The position numbers and the translations under genes were made by a program. This document shows, one piece after another, positions 25,558 to 33,305 of a stretch of DNA of 52,626 nucleotides; the first letter of the stretch is position 1; the number at the start of each line of letters is the position of its first letter. Source of the stretch: Bacillota bacterium. GTDB taxonomy: Bacteria; Bacillota; UBA4882; UBA8346. The notes beneath the pieces were generated by a model. It worked only from the letters and a program-made list of their open reading frames with translations, was not told where the DNA came from and did not search any database. Location: positions 1-52,626 of the forward strand of contig JAEYGI010000014.1 in assembly GCA_023402395.1 (NCBI GenBank). The letters are read 5' to 3'.

Positions 25558-27000
25558 TTATTTCTGCGGCGTTTCATCGATCCTGGCCACGCATAGCGCG
25601 CCATCTTCGTAGGTCAATACCGCGCCGTCCACGGTTACCACCGAATCGGTCCCGCGGGGCGCCGCTCCCGGCACTCTGAAATCAGCGACATCCAGCCCAA
25701 GGATCGCGGTTTCCCTTGGCTTTTCCAACTGCGGCACCCACTCATACGGCAGGCGGTACGCGCGGTAGACTAGGTTGGAATTCCGCCGGTTTTTATAAGG
25801 GGACAGGTATTCCCAGACTAGCTCATGGGCCGGGGTTACTTCGAAGATCCGGCCGTCCGCGCCTTCGGTAATCAGCGTGTTGCCGTTGGGGAGCCGCTGC
25901 GCCGAACTGATATAGGGGCTGTAGAAACGGTACGAATCCATGGGGGCCTGAAAATTAGCCTCCGTCGGCGTATACTGCCACTCGATCTGCAGGGTGACGG
26001 GGTTGATCTCCAGCACCCGCGAATGATCACGCACCGCGTTCTTCTGTCCGGACGCCGAAGCCGGGTTCGGGAGCCCATAGCCCGCCCAGCCCCCGTTGTC
26101 GAACACCAGCAGGTTCCCTGCTCCAGGCAGGCCCTTAGGAATGATATGGGCGTGATGCTGGCCGATAATCCAGCCCAAATGCGCCACCTGGGGCGCGGCA
26201 TAATCCGGTCCGATCTTCCAGACGATCCGCCCCGTTTTCTTAGCGATGATCGCGATAATATTCGATTCCCGGGCATCCCAAATAATATTGTCCGGATGAA
26301 AACGTTCGTCGCCCTGATCATAAAATTGATTGGGGCCGATATAGGACGCGGAATTGATGTGCATCCAATCGCCCGAATGGTGATCGCCGAAAAACCGGGT
26401 GTTGGGATCGTGGGCCAGCGCTTGCTTGGCATGCCCGTCAAAACCGAGCTCGTCAAAATGATCGCTGCACAGCCATTCCCAGACGATATTGCCTTCCCAA
26501 TCCACCTCGATGATGGCGTCGTCGAGCAACGGCTGAGCGGAGATTTCCGGCTTGCGCACATTCCTATGGGCGAGAATCAAAGTGTTCCCGCCGTCAACCC
26601 GCGGTTCCAGGCCCGGAACATAGTAACCCACCGGATTGCCGGCCCGCTGGTAATCGTGATGCGCCCGCGCCATCCATTGCGGCTCCTGCCCGGGATCCTC
26701 GATATACTCATAACGGTTGAATTTCCAAACAATATTCCCCTCCCAATTCACTTGCACCAGATCGACCTCATCTTGAAAACCATAGCGGCGATCGCGGGTC
26801 GCCGTGCTGCCGAGGACAAATCCGCCCGGCAGGATCTTGTTGGGAAATCCCCGCAACCCTTTCCACAAATGAACCTCTTTCCCGTTCATGTCGATTAACA
26901 GGGCGCCCAGATCCGCCGCCTGATAAATGGTATAGCCGTTCCACGCTTTGTCCGGATTGTAAACCGTGGTTCCCGTCGGATAAATGGTGGGATGTCCCAT
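25558..27000 (-). CDS. Arylsulfotransferase (ASST)-family protein, apparently cytoplasmic
   Basis: The product has 480 residues. The ATG at 27000 has AGGAG 8 bases upstream. The sequence has repeated beta-propeller blades with the Trp-rich signature of the family (NWEGNIVWKFNRYEY, DWEGNIVWEWLCSDHF, KTGRIVWKIGPDY, LEINPVTLQIEWQY, FEVTPAHELVWEYL). Candidate catalytic His residues are in ARAHHDYQ, GDHHSGDWMHINSA and IGQHHAHIIP. ASST enzymes move sulfate between phenolic compounds without PAPS. The known enzymes are periplasmic, but no signal peptide is seen here. The operon with a MarR regulator and an ABC importer suggests uptake and cleavage or transfer of aryl sulfates. The exact reaction is unproven. 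Confidence 0.82.
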   Translation of the reverse strand: MGHPTIYPTGTTVYNPDKAWNGYTIYQAADLGALLIDMNGKEVHLWKGLRGFPNKILPGGFVLGSTATRDRRYGFQDEVDLVQVNWEGNIVWKFNRYEYIEDPGQEPQWMARAHHDYQRAGNPVGYYVPGLEPRVDGGNTLILAHRNVRKPEISAQPLLDDAIIEVDWEGNIVWEWLCSDHFDELGFDGHAKQALAHDPNTRFFGDHHSGDWMHINSASYIGPNQFYDQGDERFHPDNIIWDARESNIIAIIAKKTGRIVWKIGPDYAAPQVAHLGWIIGQHHAHIIPKGLPGAGNLLVFDNGGWAGYGLPNPASASGQKNAVRDHSRVLEINPVTLQIEWQYTPTEANFQAPMDSYRFYSPYISSAQRLPNGNTLITEGADGRIFEVTPAHELVWEYLSPYKNRRNSNLVYRAYRLPYEWVPQLEKPRETAILGLDVADFRVPGAAPRGTDSVVTVDGAVLTYEDGALCVARIDETPQK

Positions 27001-27051
27001 GCTCCTCACTCCTTTGGTAGAATATTTCCGCCTCCCAAGCCGGCCGGGAGG

Positions 27052-27585
27052 TCAATAACTCAAATAACTGCTGTTGCGATCGGCCGGTTCGGCGCTCCGC
27101 TTCAGCCCGCCGGCCGGGTCGGGCGCGGCGTTTTCCCGCGCCAGTTGGAGAATTTCCGCCGAGAAGCGTTCCAGATTGCCGATGATCCGGCGATACCCGC
27201 CAATCTGATCCGACAGTTCATCCTCGGAGAAGCCCTCGAACAATACGTTGACGCACCGTTTGCCGATGTTCCGGTTCCGCTGGAACATCTCCCTGCCCTG
27301 GTCGGTAATATCGAGCCAAACGGTTCTCCGGTCCTCGCCTTTACAACGGAAGGCGAATCCTTTTTCCTCCAGTTTGTCGCACAAGGCCGTCACCGCTCCC
27401 GACGTAAAATCCAATTCCTCCGCCAGATCGCCCAGTTGCTGCTTGCCATCCCGGATGATCTTATGGAGAATGAGCAGGGCAGGCAGGGTAATTCCTTCAA
27501 TCAGAATCTTGTCACGCTCTTTTACAAACCTCCGGACCATTTTTCGGAACAACCAATCCGCTTCCTCTAACTTTTGCCAATCCAT
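27052..27585 (-). CDS. MarR-family transcription regulator
   Basis: The product has 177 residues from the ATG at 27585. A TTG at 27612 is possible, and neither start has an ideal ribosome-binding site. The winged helix-turn-helix domain shows LPALLILHKIIRDGKQQLGDLAEELDFTSGAVTALCDKLEEKGF followed by the wing motif RCKGEDRRTVWLDITDQG, both typical of MarR. The 25-residue tail is polar. Such proteins usually repress the adjacent operon and release DNA on binding a phenolic ligand. That fits the arylsulfotransferase-like gene 51 bases downstream. A terminator-like hairpin lies just before the gene. Confidence 0.92.
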   Translation of the reverse strand: MDWQKLEEADWLFRKMVRRFVKERDKILIEGITLPALLILHKIIRDGKQQLGDLAEELDFTSGAVTALCDKLEEKGFAFRCKGEDRRTVWLDITDQGREMFQRNRNIGKRCVNVLFEGFSEDELSDQIGGYRRIIGNLERFSAEILQLARENAAPDPAGGLKRSAEPADRNSSYLSY

Positions 27586-27610
27586 GGTTTGCGGTCCCAC
27601 GCCCCTTTCC

Positions 27611-27661
27611 AAAAATAAAAAAGACTACCAGATCTCTTCTATGCGAAGAAACCGAGTAGCC
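27611..27661 (-). terminator. Terminator-like hairpin in the leader of the marR operon
   Basis: On the minus strand, GGCTACTCGGTTTC pairs imperfectly with GAAGAGATCTGGTAGTC around an 8-base loop, followed directly by TTTTTTATTTTT. It ends about 26 bases before the marR ATG, so it is either an attenuator of the operon or the end of a short leader RNA. No recognisable riboswitch is visible upstream. Confidence 0.55.
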
Positions 27662-27727
27662 TTTGGTTGTCCAATCGGCTCGATTATTTCACTGTTAAGA
27701 TAATTAACGCTAAAGGATTATGGCCTT

Positions 27728-27757
27728 ATTTTAATCTATATAATTCCGATTTGTAAA
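27728..27757 (-). promoter_or_regulatory. Possible sigma-A promoter of the marR operon
   Basis: On the minus strand TTTACA (27757-27752) and TAAAAT (27733-27728) are separated by 18 bases. The position fits a leader of about 140 bases before the marR start codon. Confidence 0.4.
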
Positions 27758-27826
27758 GTATGAATTTAAAGCAAAATTATCGGATCCCGCAGCAGTACCA
27801 AGAACCCGGCTTGAATTGACCCAACC

Positions 27827-27860
27827 AAAAAACCTCCGTTATCCACAGCGGAGGTTTTTT
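27827..27860. terminator. Terminator after the ferritin-like gene, probably bidirectional
   Basis: A stem of AAACCTCCG/CGGAGGTTT with an 8-base loop has A-run and T-run flanks on both sides. It lies 17 bases after the stop at 27877. Confidence 0.9.
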
Positions 27861-27876
27861 AAGGCTTTGGGCCAGT

Positions 27877-28356
27877 TTAATATTCTTCAATATGATAAAA
27901 TTCGCCGTTCTCAACCCAGGTTTGGGGATGGAGCATCAGCTCCACGATGTTGTGGATCAGGAAATAATGCTGCTCCTCCTGGGCGGCCAACTGTTCGAAA
28001 ACCTGTTTGGCCTCTGGCTTGGCCGTTTGGCCGGCTTCAGCGAGATAGAGTTCCTGGCTTTTTTTCTCCACCGCCAGCGCTTTTTGGTACAGCTCCAGTT
28101 GCGAGGAGTCCAAGTCATTCAAGGAACGGTCCTTTTTTAACTGGGCGAAAAGGTTCGGGCCCGCCTGGTTGGCGGCGATGGCGCCAACGGGCGAATCGGC
28201 TTGGAGCCGGGCGATCACCTTTTGGTGTTCCGCCTCATCGTCGGCCAACAGGTTGAAAATAGCTTCGAATCCCTTATTCGGCGCATTCCTGGCCAGATCG
28301 CGGTAAAACTGTTCGCCATCCCGCTCCATTTGAATGGCGGATTCGTAAATGCTCAC
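27877..28356 (-). CDS. Ferritin-like/rubrerythrin-type diiron protein
   Basis: The product has 159 residues from the GTG at 28356, with GGGGG about 7 bases upstream. A longer frame to 28428 has no site. The helical sequence carries the two ferritin-like half motifs: ESAIQMERDGEQFYRDLA with DDEAEHQKVIARL, and KALAVEKKSQELYLAEA with AAQEEQHYFLIHNIVE. The Glu and His residues would form a diiron site. The C-terminal rubredoxin domain of classical rubrerythrin is absent. Likely role: peroxide or iron handling in the cytoplasm. The Ohr gene just upstream on the same strand supports an oxidative-stress context. Confidence 0.85.
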   Translation of the reverse strand: MSIYESAIQMERDGEQFYRDLARNAPNKGFEAIFNLLADDEAEHQKVIARLQADSPVGAIAANQAGPNLFAQLKKDRSLNDLDSSQLELYQKALAVEKKSQELYLAEAGQTAKPEAKQVFEQLAAQEEQHYFLIHNIVELMLHPQTWVENGEFYHIEEY

Positions 28357-28521
28357 CGTTATGCCCCCTTTTGGCTCTTTTTCTAAAAGCGTTGTGATAA
28401 ACTCAGGCCTTTGGCCGGAGTTGTACACAAAAGCTCAAAAAAGCAAGTGATAAAGTCGTTTTTTCAAGCTTTTGCACAGGCTTCGGTCGATTATTTGACT
28501 TTATCACATGGCTTTTAAATG

Positions 28522-28944
28522 TTATTCGACGCGCGCCGAGACCATGACCTCGATATTGCCCCGGGTGGCGTTGGAGTACGGGCAAACCTGATGGGCTTCT
28601 TGAACCACCGCGTCCGCCGTGGCTTGATCCACTCCCGAAATCAACGCTTCGATCGCCACGGTCAGCCGGAAGCCGCCTTTATCGTTCGGGCCGATCCCCA
28701 CTTCGGCCGACACCGCGGTGGACTTTAACGAAAGATTGCGGCGGCGGGCCACATGCAGGACCGCGCTTTCAAAACAGGCTGCGTAACCGGCGGCGAACAA
28801 CTGCTCCGGGTTCACGCCAACTTTCCCCGAACCTCCCATTTCCGCCGGAACCGCCAGTTCCAATTCAAGGGGGCTGTTTTCGATCCGGACCTTGCCGTCG
28901 CGGCCTCCGGACGACTGCGCCTTCGCTTTGTATAAAATTTTCAT
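28522..28944 (-). CDS. ohr: Ohr/OsmC-family organic hydroperoxide reductase
   Basis: The product has 140 residues from the ATG at 28944, with AGGAG about 8 bases upstream. A GTG three codons earlier is possible. The two catalytic cysteines are clear: AAGYAACFESAVLHVARRR and HQVCPYSNATRGNIEV. The start ILYKAKAQSSGGRDGKVRIENSPLELELAVP and GVNPEQLFAAGYA are typical of Ohr, which reduces organic peroxides using lipoyl or thiol donors. It is cytoplasmic. No OhrR-type regulator is adjacent. The MarR at 27052 belongs to another operon. Confidence 0.95.
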   Translation of the reverse strand: MKILYKAKAQSSGGRDGKVRIENSPLELELAVPAEMGGSGKVGVNPEQLFAAGYAACFESAVLHVARRRNLSLKSTAVSAEVGIGPNDKGGFRLTVAIEALISGVDQATADAVVQEAHQVCPYSNATRGNIEVMVSARVE

Positions 28945-29045
28945 GATTTTCACTCCTTAATTCTAGATTCAATTTTGTTTAATCTATAATAAGATTAACA
29001 TGGTTAAATAATTTTGTCAATAATTTCCCTCTAGATCATTCAAGC

Positions 29046-29077
29046 AAGAACCCCCGGTATTTCGACCGGGGATTCTT
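29046..29077 (-). terminator. Terminator of the secreted protein gene at 29121
   Basis: On the minus strand AAGAATCCCCGGT pairs with ACCGGGGGTTCTT around a 6-base loop, 44 bases past the stop. The U-tract is weak. Confidence 0.7.
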
Positions 29078-29120
29078 GAATAACCGGGCTGCGGCCGGAC
29101 TGGCGGTAACGGCGCTATCG

Positions 29121-29681
29121 TTATTTAGCGGCCAAGATTATCGTGCTTTTATCGATAAGGGATTTGACATAGGCCAAATCCTCAATTGAAAGATAAATGC
29201 CAACTTCCGAATAGCCGGACTTTTTGATGTAAAGGCGTTGTTCGTTGCCGACTTGATAAAACCCGATTTTCAAATCTTCCTTAGTAAGGACCTGCGCTTC
29301 GAAATACTCCGTTTTGGTTTCTTTCATCTTTCTGGCGAGACTCGCCATATTGTCCAGACCTTTCGAAAGCGCGCCCACTTCGTCAAGATCAACCAGGATG
29401 ATGCTTTCGTTGTCCTCATCCTTATTATTGATACTGACCCATAGGCCCTTGAGCTTTTGGGCTTCCATCCCGAATTCATAATAGACAATGGCGTCGATGG
29501 TAACCACATTGTCCGCGTCAGACGCCACGGTACCGATATTATAATGGTTCTTGACAATCAATTTGTCCCTGGTGTCCAATAAGGTCGAAATTTTGGTGGT
29601 GGAATTGGCCAACGCGGTCGAGGCGAGCATCAATAACGCGATCAGGGTAAGCCAAAACCCATAACTGATCTTTTTCAACAT
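29121..29681 (-). CDS. Secreted protein of unknown function
   Basis: The product has 186 residues from the ATG at 29681, with GGAGG about 8 bases upstream. Residues 1-25 form a clear signal peptide (ISYGFWLTLIALLMLASTALANS). The mature part is acidic and strand-rich, with pieces such as VVTIDAIVYYEFGMEAQKLKGLWVSI, and no cysteines. I do not recognise the family. The sequence ESIILVDLDEVGALSKGLDNMASLARKMKET and TEYFEAQVLTKEDLKIGFYQ suggests a globular domain rather than repeats. It is monocistronic, with a terminator downstream. Confidence 0.75.
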   Translation of the reverse strand: MLKKISYGFWLTLIALLMLASTALANSTTKISTLLDTRDKLIVKNHYNIGTVASDADNVVTIDAIVYYEFGMEAQKLKGLWVSINNKDEDNESIILVDLDEVGALSKGLDNMASLARKMKETKTEYFEAQVLTKEDLKIGFYQVGNEQRLYIKKSGYSEVGIYLSIEDLAYVKSLIDKSTIILAAK

Positions 29682-29942
29682 GTCATACGCCTCCGTTTAC
29701 AGTTATTTACGCTTCCCAATGGTTCTTTTCAGTGGTAATAGTTCCAGTAGCGGACGGAATATCCTGCTGAAATTTTAAAATCGCCGATAGCTGCGAACTC
29801 TTACGGTTCCCGGCGCGGAAGGCCATGGCGATGCTATTTTGAGTTGAAAATTTCCTTTGCGCCTGATTAACCCATAAGGCAAAATTCAAAAACTCGCAAA
29901 TGTATTGGGCACTTGCATTGCTTGCCGTTGCCGTATTAAAGT

Positions 29943-30305
29943 TTGCCGTTGACTTTTGTTCCCGGTGCGGGTATCATGATTGACGGTAAAATTCTAAAAG
30001 GAGCCAGCGGATATGCTGGTAAAGTAGCCCTTTTGCCTTTGGGTATCGATTGGCTTTCGATAGATTATAATAATCCTCAGACGCCTGTTTATTTCGAGAA
30101 GGAGAACGCGCAAGCTGCTATGGGGTTGCAAATGGCGTTCGCCTACAGTGGTGTCACATTGATGCCTCCGCTGTTCGGCCAGCTTTTCGCGCGTGTTTCC
30201 TTCTCACTGATGCCTTACGTACTTCTGATCTGCGATGTGGGGTTGCTTGCCTGCACAGCGCGTCTGGCCGCAATATCGAAAAAAAATTCCGCGGTTCAAG
30301 AATAG
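29943..30305 (+). pseudogene. Fused gene debris: ROK-like piece joined to an MFS-like C-terminus
   Basis: The frame begins with GAGIMIDGKILKGASGYAGKVALLPLG, which resembles the glycine-rich core of ROK sugar kinases and regulators. It then switches within about 25 residues to AAMGLQMAFAYSGVTLMPPLFG, which resembles the last helices of a major facilitator transporter. Neither family is complete and there is no convincing ribosome-binding site. Upstream DNA (29880-29940) reads as further debris. I see this as two decayed fragments in one accidental open frame. The rest of 29682-29942 has no gene. Confidence 0.6.
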
Positions 30306-30372
30306 TACCTTTTTGCCCATAATGGCAGCAGCGGCTTGGAGAATAGCGGATTTATATGTATCCATATATATA

Positions 30373-30547
30373 TAGGATAAAGTAAATTTCTATGTAATAT
30401 TGGCATTCTTAAAGCCGAATGCAAATGAATCAAATCGGAATTTACTTCATCCTATTACAGCTGAAATAAGTTAAATTAAATTCATTAATTTTCCATCATG
30501 GCCGGCTTTAAGGACATGATGTATATCAGAAATTTAATTCAACTTAT
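30373..30547. repeat. Composite hairpin element, modules A and B
   Basis: Module A (30373-30454) has ends TAGGATAAAGTAAATT/AATTTACTTCATCCTA and an inner stem GCATTC/GAATGC. Module B (30466-30547) has ends ATAAGTTAAATTAAATT/AATTTAATTCAACTTAT and an inner stem CATCATG/CATGATG. The 11-base link, read with its flanks as ATTACAGCTGAAAT, occurs reversed with one change at 40177-40190, so this element and the one at 40097 are inverted copies of one unit of about 175 bp. Confidence 0.88.
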
Positions 30548-30662
30548 ATAGCCATCGCTTTTCATATATGAGGGGCCGCCACCATATTGTAACGGCCAGA
30601 TATAATAGGAGTTTTAATCCTATAACTTCAAAAGTTCAAAAAAATGTACGGAGGAACGCGAA

Positions 30663-30782
30663 ATGGCAAAGTTTTGCCCGGAAAAACGAGAAATAATAAA
30701 AAGGGGGAAACTGATTTTTCATAGTGCATTTCAGCCAAGAAACCGCTCCCGTAGGGGATTCTTAAATTTGATTTATAAATGA
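30663..30782 (+). CDS. Putative small basic protein (39 aa)
   Basis: An ATG at 30663 follows GGAGG with a 7-base spacer, and the frame runs 39 codons to TGA at 30780-30782. A clean terminator follows at 30808. The peptide is strongly basic: MAKFCPEKREIIKRGKL at the start and QPRNRSRRGFLNLIYK at the end. I recognise no family. The good translation start and terminator make a genuine tiny gene plausible, but length alone gives little statistical support. Confidence 0.5.
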   Translation: MAKFCPEKREIIKRGKLIFHSAFQPRNRSRRGFLNLIYK

Positions 30783-30807
30783 TTAGCAAAACATCCCATA
30801 AAAATCA

Positions 30808-30838
30808 AATCTCCATCAATCGATGGAGATTTCTCTTT
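30808..30838 (+). terminator. Terminator after the 39-aa ORF
   Basis: A perfect stem, AAATCTCCAT/ATGGAGATTT, with a 6-base loop is followed by CTCTTTTC, 25 bases after the stop. Confidence 0.8.
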
Positions 30839-30856
30839 TCTCGTTTTAAAAATTAA

Positions 30857-30943
30857 TGGTGCCGAAGGCGGGATTTGAACCCGCACGCCCTTGCGGACAC
30901 AGCGCCCTGAACGCTGCGCGTCTGCCAGTTCCACCACTTCGGC
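30857..30943 (-). tRNA. tRNA-Leu, anticodon CAG
   Basis: The minus strand reads GCCGAAG for the 5' acceptor strand, a D-arm TGGTGGAACTGGCAGACGC, an anticodon stem CAGCG/CGCTG with loop TTCAGGG (anticodon CAG), a long variable arm GTCCGCAAGGGCGT typical of tRNA-Leu, the T-arm GCGGGTTCAAATCCCGC, and 3' CTTCGGCACCA. CCA is encoded. It is 87 bases long and reads CUG codons. Confidence 0.97.
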
Positions 30944-30958
30944 ACGTCAGTGAAATAA

Positions 30959-30987
30959 ATTATAGCGCATTTTCCCGCCGCTGTAAA
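30959..30987 (-). promoter_or_regulatory. Promoter of tRNA-Leu
   Basis: On the minus strand TTTACA (30987-30982) and TATAAT (30964-30959) are separated by 17 bases, and the -10 box ends 15 bases before the tRNA. This is a near-consensus sigma-A promoter. Confidence 0.85.
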
Positions 30988-31055
30988 GGGGGTTTTGATC
31001 GTAAAATCCCGGAAAACGATCCGAATTTTACGCGGCTTTGGGTTGAGAGTGGTTT

Positions 31056-31157
31056 TGGTTTTTGGTTCCTAGTTCCTAGTTCCTAGTTCCTAGTTCCTGG
31101 TTCCTGGTTCCTGGTTCCTGGTTTCTAGTTCTTGGTTCGTGGTTCCTAGTTCTCGGA
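31056..31157. repeat. 7-bp tandem repeats TTCCTAG/TTCCTGG
   Basis: At least eight head-to-tail copies of a 7-base unit (TTCCTAG then TTCCTGG) are followed by degenerate copies such as TTCTAG, TTCTTGG and TTCGTGG. A degenerate inverted copy lies at 34160-34252. Simple-sequence slippage is likely. No gene is seen from 30988 to 31330. Confidence 0.9.
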
Positions 31158-31330
31158 AAACACCTCCAAATCTTGGCCAACTCCTGCAGGATAACCGCCA
31201 GGGATATGGAAATATACTTCTTTAAATCCTTAAGCTTTCACCGATAAACGTCTTCATGCGCTTCATGGTGGATAGGTGGTTTTTGAAAACGAAATCTTTT
31301 TTGCCTTGAAGGACATGACGTGCACGAAGG

Positions 31331-31553
31331 TTTATTTGGTAAAATTGTTGGGGGAATCATTCCCCATCGATTTTCAGTTACTAAATGTGGATATTCAGTG
31401 ACTGAATTATTTCGTGGAGTAAAAGAATGTGGATAATCAGTAACTAAATATGGATATTCTGTTAATAAATGAACTGGGGGAGTTACTCCCAATCCACATT
31501 TAGTAACTGAATGTGGATATTTAGTAACTGAATGTGGATATTTAGTTTGTGAA
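31331..31553. repeat. Degenerate tandem array, 21-bp period, 13-bp palindromes TTYAGTNACTRAA
   Basis: Eleven 13-bp cores start at 31331, 31352, 31373, 31394, 31415, 31436, 31457, 31478, 31499, 31520 and 31541, exactly 21 bp apart. Perfect or near-perfect palindromes are GGGAATCATTCCC (31352), TTCAGTGACTGAA (31394), GGGAGTTACTCCC (31478) and TTTAGTAACTGAA (31499, 31520). The flanks change in pairs (TTC/GAA versus GGG/CCC), keeping symmetry. The linkers carry ATGTGGATA. The minus frame across it reads TKYPHSV repeats but lacks a start site and is not believed to be coding. Confidence 0.9.
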
Positions 31554-31707
31554 AGAAGCGCGGCGACCGGCGCCGCGCTTCTTTCGGCATCCCAACGGGA
31601 ATACTCCGCCGGCAAATCATCTCCGGCAGTCACGGTTGGAGTCCGTCCCGCGAGATGGGCCGGACGGCGAACTTATCAACCCACTTTTATCCGAGGAGGC
31701 ATCGATC

Positions 31708-32898
31708 ATGTCCATTGCGACCAAAGTCCAAGACTCTCTCTCCCGTTCATCCTGGATCCGCAAAATGTTCGAGGAAGGCGACCGGCTCCGGAAGATCCAC
31801 GGCGCCGACAGCGTCTATGATTTCACCCTGGGCAACCCGGACCTGGAACCCCCGGCGAGCTTCAAGGCCAAACTGGCCGACCTGGCGGCCCACCCCATTC
31901 CGGGAATGCACCAATACATGAGCAACGCCGGTTATCCCGAGACCCGGGCCGCGGTCGCCGCCCATCTCTCGCGCCAAACTGGCCTGTCCCTTACTGCCGG
32001 CCAGATCGTGATGACCGTCGGCGCCGGCGGCGGCTTGAATATCGTCTTTAAGGCGCTGCTCAATCCCGGCGACGAAGTGATCGTCAGCAAGCCCTATTTT
32101 GTGGAGTACGGTTTCTATACCGATAATCATCAAGGGAAACTGGTGGTCGTGCCCTCCCGGCCCGACTTTCAACTCGATCCGGCCGCTATTGAGGCCGCGA
32201 TTACGGCCAAAACCAAAATCATCCTGACCAATTCGCCGAACAACCCCACCGGCGCGGTTTACACCGAAGCGACCCTCCAGGCCCTGGCCGACGTGATCCG
32301 GCGCAAGGAAGCGGAACTCGGGACCACCATCTACCTGGTCTCCGACGAGCCATACGCGGGGCTGGTCTATGACGGAGCAACGGTTCCACCGGTGCTGTCC
32401 CGCTTCGAGCACAGCCTGGTGGTGACCTCACACAGCAAGGATCTGGCGCTGCCCGGCGAACGCATCGGCTATGTAGCGGTAAACCCGAACAACCCCCAGC
32501 CGGAACTGCTCTTTGACGCGCTGGTCTTCGCTAACCGGGTGCTCGGCTACGTTAATGCCCCGGCTCTGATGCAACGGTTAATCGCCGACCTCCAGGGCGA
32601 AGTGGTCGGAGCCGAAGTCTACCGGGAACGCCGTGACCTGCTTTACAACCATTTGCGGGCGGTCGGCTTTGAGGTGGTGAAGCCCCAGGGCGCCTTCTAT
32701 CTCTTCCCGAAGAGCCCAATCCCCGACGATGTCGCGTTCATCCAGGCGGCGGTCAAATACAATCTGCTGCTCGTCCCGGGCAGCGGCTTTGGCCAGCCCG
32801 GTTACTTCCGGATCGCCTATTGCGTGTCCAAACGGACCATTGAAAACTCCCTCCCGGCCTTCACCAAGCTGGCCGAGGAGTTCGGGCTGAAGAAATAA
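31708..32898 (+). CDS. Pyridoxal-phosphate class I/II aminotransferase
   Basis: The product has 396 residues from the ATG at 31708, with GAGGAGG about 8 bases upstream. The longer frame to 31549 reads the repeat region and is excluded. Fold type I features are FTLGNPDLEPP, the aromatic-stacking segment VGAGGGLNIVFKALLNPGDEV, the cofactor motif TNSPNNPTGAVYT, the Asp in YLVSDEPYAGLVYDG, the Schiff-base Lys in TSHSKDLALPGERIGYVA, and the C-terminal substrate Arg in GYFRIAYCVS. It is probably an aspartate- or aromatic-type aminotransferase. Substrate specificity cannot be set by eye. It is monocistronic, with a terminator just downstream. Confidence 0.93.
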   Translation: MSIATKVQDSLSRSSWIRKMFEEGDRLRKIHGADSVYDFTLGNPDLEPPASFKAKLADLAAHPIPGMHQYMSNAGYPETRAAVAAHLSRQTGLSLTAGQIVMTVGAGGGLNIVFKALLNPGDEVIVSKPYFVEYGFYTDNHQGKLVVVPSRPDFQLDPAAIEAAITAKTKIILTNSPNNPTGAVYTEATLQALADVIRRKEAELGTTIYLVSDEPYAGLVYDGATVPPVLSRFEHSLVVTSHSKDLALPGERIGYVAVNPNNPQPELLFDALVFANRVLGYVNAPALMQRLIADLQGEVVGAEVYRERRDLLYNHLRAVGFEVVKPQGAFYLFPKSPIPDDVAFIQAAVKYNLLLVPGSGFGQPGYFRIAYCVSKRTIENSLPAFTKLAEEFGLKK

Positions 32899-32920
32899 GC
32901 ATCCTCAATTGCTTAAAAAT

Positions 32921-32953
32921 AAAGACCCGTGGAGGATTAAGCCACGGGTCTTT
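32921..32953. terminator. Bidirectional terminator between convergent genes
   Basis: A perfect 12-bp stem, AAAGACCCGTGG/CCACGGGTCTTT, with a 9-base loop lies between the aminotransferase stop and the stop of the DUF1992 gene. Confidence 0.92.
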
Positions 32954-32961
32954 GTTGTCCG

Positions 32962-33294
32962 CTACCGGTTTTTATGGCGCGCCCGGCGTTCCATCAGGAT
33001 CCGGTACCGGATGTCCAGCTCCAGACGCTGCTTTTGCAGGGCTGTCTTGTCCTCCGGCGAAGTGCTGCGGGCAATCAGATCGTCCAGGGACAAAATCTCT
33101 TTCTGGAGTTCCATCTCTTCCGGCAAAAAACCGTTATGCTTCAGAATCGAATACGCCGCGCGCAACTCCGGCGGAACATGGGAGAGATCCTCCAGTTGCA
33201 GCGGACGGCCCTGGCCGGGCAGATTGTCGAAATCGCCCCGCTCGATCGCTTCCTTGATCTTGGCCTCGGCGATTAACTGAAAAAGGTCGCTCAT
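32962..33294 (-). CDS. DUF1992 (DnaJ-C28-like) small protein
   Basis: The product has 110 residues from the ATG at 33294, with GAGGTG about 7 bases upstream. The hallmark of DUF1992 is clear: IAEAKIKEAIERGDFDNLPGQGRPL, followed by ELRAAYSILKHNGFLPEEMELQKEI. The C-terminal half is charged and helical (KQRLELDIRYRILMERRARHKNR). The family is widespread and similar to the conserved domain of eukaryotic DNAJC28. The function is unknown. It lies 11 bases after the murI stop on the same strand, so the two are probably co-transcribed. Confidence 0.9.
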   Translation of the reverse strand: MSDLFQLIAEAKIKEAIERGDFDNLPGQGRPLQLEDLSHVPPELRAAYSILKHNGFLPEEMELQKEILSLDDLIARSTSPEDKTALQKQRLELDIRYRILMERRARHKNR

Positions 33295-33305
33295 CGAAGC
33301 TCACC

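Noticed and set aside
25825..26898. Plus-strand open frame of 357 codons
   Set aside because: It is antisense to the arylsulfotransferase-like gene and shows no family motifs or start signal.
31331..31553. CRISPR array
   Set aside because: Units repeat every 21 bp with no unique spacers of 30 bases or more, cores are palindromic and degenerate, and no cas genes are present.
31238..31633. Minus-strand protein with TKYPHSV repeats
   Set aside because: It is a reading of the 21-bp palindromic array, with no ribosome-binding site. The palindromic pairing fits DNA function better.
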